A stretch of 17,477 bases of DNA from DATGKR01 sp035294565 (lineage in GTDB: Bacteria; Actinomycetota; Acidimicrobiia; Acidimicrobiales; Palsa-688): positions 1 to 17,477 of the forward strand of contig DATGKR010000062.1 of NCBI GenBank assembly GCA_035294565.1. The letters are read 5' to 3'. Below are positions 14,856 to 17,477 of this stretch, one piece after another. The stretch's first letter is position 1. The number at the start of each line of letters is the position of its first letter. A program made the translations under genes and the position numbers. The notes beneath the pieces are model-generated. The model did no database searches and was not told the DNA's origin. It saw only the letters and a list, made by a program, of their open reading frames with translations.

Positions 14856-15150
14856 GGTCGTCCACCTGCGTCGTCCACACCTTGCCGTCGCCGATGCGCC
14901 CGGTGCGGGCGGCGGTGACGATCGCGCTGACGACCCTCTCGGCCGCGGCGTCGTCGACGACCACCTCGACGCGCACCTTGGGGACGAAGTCGATCCGGTA
15001 CTCCGCACCCCGGTAGACCTCGGTGTGGCCCCCCTGGCGGCCGAACCCCTGCGCTTCGCTGACGGTCATGCCGGCCACGCCCGCCTCTTGCAGGGCGGCT
15101 TTGACTTCCTCCAGCTTGAACGGCTTCACGACCGCGGTCACGAGGATCAA
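14809..15150 (-). CDS. glnK: Nitrogen regulatory protein PII
   Basis: A 113-residue PII signal protein. I start it at the TTG at 15150: GGGAGG lies just upstream, TTGA overlaps the amt stop, and this numbering matches the canonical PII register exactly, with Y46 and Y51 in the T-loop (HTEVYRGAEY), K58, K90 in GDGKVW, and R101/R103. PII trimers bind ATP/ADP and 2-oxoglutarate and insert their T-loops into Amt to close it. Y51 would be the site of uridylylation or adenylylation in organisms that modify it. Position 40, usually Lys, is Gly. The modifying enzyme gene glnD, often third in actinobacterial amt-glnK-glnD operons, is not here: the gene ends tail-to-tail, overlapping the znu operon by 47 bp. 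Confidence 0.95.
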   Translation of the reverse strand: MILVTAVVKPFKLEEVKAALQEAGVAGMTVSEAQGFGRQGGHTEVYRGAEYRIDFVPKVRVEVVVDDAAAERVVSAIVTAARTGRIGDGKVWTTQVDDLIRIRTGERGPDALR

Positions 15151-16433
15151 CGGGCACCTCCCCCGATCGCCCCGAACGCCCGCTGTCCGGTCGCCGACTC
15201 GAAGTCGTAGGCGCTCTCCTCGAACAGGCTGATGTCGAGCCCGGCCGTTTCCTGCTCTCGCGACACGCGCAGGCCCACCGTCGCCCGGATCGCCGCGGCG
15301 ATGCCCCACGTGACGAGGAACGAGTAGGCGCCCACGCTCGCGACCGCCATCGCCTGATGGGCCAAGAGAGAGGCGCCGCCGCCGTAGAAGAGCCCGTTGG
15401 CGCCGAGGGAGGACGCCGTCCCGAAGAAGCCGACCAGGAGGGTGCCCACCAGGCCGGCCACCCCGTGGACGGCGAGCACGTCGAGCGAGTCGTCCAGGCC
15501 GAGGCGGAACTTCAGGTTCACCGCCAGGGCGCTGGCGACACCGGCCAGGATCCCGATCACCGTCGCCCCCTCCGTGTTGACGAACCCGCAGGCCGGGGTG
15601 ATCCCGACGGCACCCGCGATCGCCCCGCTGACCGCGCCGAGCGTGGTCGGCTTCCCGGTCTTCACTTTTTCCACCACCAACCAGGACAGCAACGCGGCTG
15701 CGGTCGCCGTGTTCGTGTTGATGAAAGCGGTGCCCGCCCCTCCGGCGTTCAGCGCCGAGCCGGCGTTGAAACCGAACCAGCCGAACCACAAGATGCCCCC
15801 GCCGAGCACCGTGAGGGGGATGCTGTGGGGCCGCATGAGCGAGTTCGGCCAACCCCGCCGGCGGCCGGCGACCAGGGCCAGCGCGGCTCCGGCCATGCCG
15901 GCGTTCAGCTCGACGACTGTCCCCCCGGCGAAGTCCTCGGTGCCCCGCTGGGCGAGCCAGCCCTCCGGGGAGAACACCCAGTGGGCGACGGGGGCGTAGA
16001 CGAGCAGCGTCCAGGCGACGACGAAGGCGAGGAAGGCACCGAACTTGAGCCGGTCGGCGACCGAGCCGGTGAGAAGAGCCGCGGTGATGACGGCGAACAT
16101 CATCTGGAAGGCGACGAACACGACCGGCGGGATCGTCTGCGCCTTCGCCCCGTGGTAACCGGGGACCTGTTGTCCCATGTGGGCCAGGCCGGCGAAGTGG
16201 AGGGTGCCGATGAGACCGACGCCGCCGGCGTCGGGCCCGAACGCCAGGCTGTAGGCGACCCACACCCAAAGCAGGCTGACCACGGCCATGACGGCGAAGT
16301 TCTGGATCAGCATGCCGAGCACGTTCTTGCGCCGGACCATCCCGGCGTAGAAGACGGCCAGCCCCGGCGTCATGAACAGCACGAGCGCCGCGCTCACCAG
16401 GACCCATGCCGTGTCCCCTGAGTTGTAGTGCAC
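15147..16433 (-). CDS. amt: Ammonium transporter Amt, variant pore (Glu replaces first His)
   Basis: A 428-residue Amt/MEP/Rh protein with about 11 TM helices. The start is a GTG at 16433. Family landmarks include FYAGMVRRKNVLG, the VFVAFQMMFAVITAALLTGSVADR helix, WVFSPEGWL, GFNAGSALNAGG and the C-terminal GLDISLFEESAY region that contacts PII. The second twin-His residue is kept (H323, AVHGVAG). The first is Glu: E175 in DFAGGTVVELNAG, where bacterial AmtB has His. A Glu at this position is known in fungal Mep1/Mep3-type transporters and alters transport properties. The stop overlaps the glnK TTG start (TTGA), the conserved amt-glnK pairing. A TANNNT hexamer 6 nt upstream suggests leaderless transcription. 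Confidence 0.95.
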   Translation of the reverse strand: MHYNSGDTAWVLVSAALVLFMTPGLAVFYAGMVRRKNVLGMLIQNFAVMAVVSLLWVWVAYSLAFGPDAGGVGLIGTLHFAGLAHMGQQVPGYHGAKAQTIPPVVFVAFQMMFAVITAALLTGSVADRLKFGAFLAFVVAWTLLVYAPVAHWVFSPEGWLAQRGTEDFAGGTVVELNAGMAGAALALVAGRRRGWPNSLMRPHSIPLTVLGGGILWFGWFGFNAGSALNAGGAGTAFINTNTATAAALLSWLVVEKVKTGKPTTLGAVSGAIAGAVGITPACGFVNTEGATVIGILAGVASALAVNLKFRLGLDDSLDVLAVHGVAGLVGTLLVGFFGTASSLGANGLFYGGGASLLAHQAMAVASVGAYSFLVTWGIAAAIRATVGLRVSREQETAGLDISLFEESAYDFESATGQRAFGAIGGGAR

Positions 16434-16456
16434 CGGGCGACGCTAGCGTTCGGGAG
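16434..16456. promoter_or_regulatory. Bidirectional leaderless promoter of amt and the DsbA-family gene
   Basis: The 23-bp divergent gap contains the perfect palindrome ACGCTAGCGT (16440-16449). It places TAGCGT, a TANNNT -10 hexamer, on both strands: 6 nt before the amt GTG (16433) and 7 nt before the plus-strand GTG (16457). GGGAG directly abuts the plus-strand GTG with no spacer, so it cannot act as a normal ribosome-binding site. No convincing -35 is seen on either strand (TTGTAG at 16423 would be 15 nt from the plus -10). Confidence 0.6.
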
Positions 16457-17125
16457 GTGACCGACGTCGACTTCCACTTCGACGTCATGTGCCCGTGGGC
16501 CTACCAGACCAGCAAGTGGATCAGGGAGGCGGCGCGGGTGCGTGACATCAACGTCAACTGGCGGTTCTTCTCCCTCGAGGAGGTGAACCGCCAGGAGGGC
16601 AAGAAGCACCCCTGGGAGCGGGAGTGGTCCTTCGGCTGGTCGATGCTCCGAGTTGCCGCCCTCCTGCGGCGCCGGGAGGGCAACGGCGCCGTCGACTCCT
16701 TCTACCGGGTCGCCGGGCGGGCCCTCCACGAGGAAGGGGTCAAGGTCCACACCCCCGAAGGGGTGAAGGCGGTCCTCGCCGAGATCGGGCTCGACGGGGG
16801 CCTCGTCGACGACGCCGTGGCCGATCCCTCCACCCACGACGAGGTCCGCTCCGACCACCAGCGGGTGCTCGACCTCGGCGGTTTCGGCGTGCCGACGCTG
16901 GTGCTGGACGGCTCGACCACCCTGTTCGGCCCGGTCGTCACCCCGGCGCCACGCGGCGAGGAGGCCGGCCGGCTGTGGGATCTGGTGGTCGGCTGGGCCG
17001 AGTTCCCTCACCTCTACGAGCTGCGCCGACCGAAGACGGCCGCCGACTGGGAGCACATCCAGCGCAGCTTCTCGCCCTACCTCGAAGCCCGCGACTGGCG
17101 GACCGTGGAGACCCCGGTCCCGTGA
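16457..17125 (+). CDS. DsbA-family thioredoxin-fold protein with C-P-W-A active site
   Basis: A 222-residue cytoplasmic protein, GTG start at 16457. A beta strand FHFDVMC leads into C12-P-W-A15 and the helix YQTSKWIREAARV. A helical insertion follows, and a GVPTLVLDG strand carries the cis-Pro (P146). This is the layout of the actinobacterial DsbA-like group that includes the mycothiol-dependent reductase Rv2466c, whose motif is C-P-W-C. Here the second Cys is Ala (codon GCC), leaving a single active-site thiol, so a monothiol (glutaredoxin-like or mycothiol-conjugating) mechanism or a purely substrate-binding role is more likely than disulfide exchange within the motif. The stop overlaps the next start (GTGA). 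Exact reaction unknown. Confidence 0.85.
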   Translation: MTDVDFHFDVMCPWAYQTSKWIREAARVRDINVNWRFFSLEEVNRQEGKKHPWEREWSFGWSMLRVAALLRRREGNGAVDSFYRVAGRALHEEGVKVHTPEGVKAVLAEIGLDGGLVDDAVADPSTHDEVRSDHQRVLDLGGFGVPTLVLDGSTTLFGPVVTPAPRGEEAGRLWDLVVGWAEFPHLYELRRPKTAADWEHIQRSFSPYLEARDWRTVETPVP

Positions 17126-17477
17126 CCGCCCCCGATCCCGGCGCCGCCCCCGATTCCGGCCCTGCCCCCGGCGCCGCCCCCGATCCCGGCCCTGCCCCTG
17201 GCGCCGTGCCCGCCCCAGGCATGGTCGCTGCCAGCTCGGCCGGGGCTCTCACCGCGCAGCTCGACGAGGTGTGGTCGGAGCTCGAGTCGTTGGGACGCTC
17301 CCTCAGCGACGCCGAGTGGTCCCTGCCCACCCCTTGCCCTGGCTGGCCGGTGTCCGCCCAGTACGCCCACGTGATCGGCACCGAGAGCATGCTGCTCGGC
17401 CGGTCCCGGCCCGCCGGCGCCTCCCCGGCTTCTTCCGCCGGCGCCTCCCCGGCTTCTTCGGCCGGCGCCTCCCCCCA
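17122..17477 (+). CDS. MDMPI/DinB-like (mycothiol-dependent isomerase superfamily) protein, N-terminal part
   Basis: An open frame from the GTG in the GTGA overlap (17122) to the right edge, 118 codons. The first 33 residues are a Pro/Ala/Asp/Gly repeat tract. The recognisable domain begins about residue 38 (ALTAQLDEVWSEL), with SDAEWSLPTPCPGWPV and the QYAHVIGTESMLL helix, the typical start of the maleylpyruvate-isomerase/DinB four-helix fold. H86 (YAHV) is a metal-ligand candidate. An in-frame ATG at 17221 lies immediately before the domain and could be the true start; the coupled GTG is favoured by the overlap. A second repeat (AGASPASS units) interrupts the expected fold right after the second helix. 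The rest of the protein lies outside the window. Confidence 0.75.
   Translation, partial: MTAPDPGAAPDSGPAPGAAPDPGPAPGAVPAPGMVAASSAGALTAQLDEVWSELESLGRSLSDAEWSLPTPCPGWPVSAQYAHVIGTESMLLGRSRPAGASPASSAGASPASSAGASP
17143..17202 (+). repeat. Two tandem 30-bp in-frame repeats
   Basis: Two copies of a 30-bp unit (17143-17172 and 17173-17202) encode A-A-P-D-S/P-G-P-A-P-G and differ at two positions (both T/C). Degenerate partial copies flank them. They form the Pro/Ala-rich N-terminus of the last gene. Confidence 0.85.
17413..17477 (+). repeat. Tandem 24-bp in-frame repeats (AGASPASS units)
   Basis: Copies at 17413-17436 and 17437-17460 are identical except for the last base; a third begins at 17461 and reaches the window edge. 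Each encodes A-G-A-S-P-A-S-S within the last gene. The copy number beyond the edge is unknown. Confidence 0.88.

Noticed and set aside
16406..16456. Upstream ATG at 16406 for the DsbA-family gene
   Set aside because: It would overlap the divergent amt coding region and read through the shared promoter palindrome; the thioredoxin-fold strand starts right after the GTG at 16457.
17413..17477. Possible CRISPR-like repeat array at the right edge
   Set aside because: The units are directly adjacent with no spacers, in frame, and encode AGASPASS; a coding tandem repeat.
1..17477. Defence island, mobile element, phage or biosynthetic cluster
   Set aside because: No transposase, integrase, nuclease-helicase set, toxin-antitoxin pair, terminal repeats, or biosynthetic core genes were seen; gene content and composition look uniformly chromosomal.

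Overview
This is a GC-rich window (roughly 70% by eye). Its gene content is typical of an actinobacterium: a Pkn-type Ser/Thr kinase coupled to a LytR-CpsA-Psr (LCP) ligase, a DsbA-fold/MDMPI-like pair of the kind seen in mycothiol-using organisms, many GTG/TTG starts, and start-stop overlaps at most same-strand junctions. A Zur-linked znu operon, a PAS-GGDEF protein, an S53 peptidase and a DUF4388/RodZ-like pair suggest an Acidimicrobiia-like lineage. That placement is inference. I see no rRNA, tRNA, CRISPR array, integrase or insertion sequence, and no gene-free stretch longer than about 200 bases.

Layout. (1) Positions 1-2095, minus: an LCP cell-wall protein followed by a translationally coupled Ser/Thr kinase that runs off the left edge. 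(2) 2165-3862, plus: a multi-PAS diguanylate cyclase with intact GGDEF and I-site. (3) 3890-6517, minus: a secreted S53 (sedolisin/kumamolisin) pro-peptidase with a TTG start and a strong hairpin in its leader. (4) 6718-8528, plus: a DUF4388 protein coupled to a two-TM protein with a RodZ-like C-terminal domain. (5) 8581-11173, plus: a small membrane protein and a type I sulfatase with an unusual C-S-A-T-R motif. (6) 11097-14855: zur (minus), divergent from a four-gene metal ABC uptake operon (plus). (7) 14809-16433, minus: amt-glnK, with Glu in place of the first pore His in Amt. (8) 16457-end, plus: a C-P-W-A DsbA-family protein coupled to a partial MDMPI/DinB-like protein.

How the parts work together. 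Zur probably represses the znu operon from a compact shared promoter, and PII (GlnK) should gate Amt. The kinase and LCP protein form a cell-envelope pair, and the DsbA/MDMPI pair is probably thiol-redox related. The most striking non-coding observation is that two divergent pairs (zur/znuA and amt/dsbA) share the same architecture. Each has an extremely short gap (21 or 23 bp) holding a near- or fully palindromic core that places a TANNNT -10 hexamer on both strands, 6-8 nt from each start codon. This is what a symmetric, bidirectional, leaderless promoter would look like. Other notable points are a leader hairpin with a possible Shine-Dalgarno-masking partner upstream of the S53 gene, and active-site variants in the sulfatase, Amt and DsbA-family proteins.
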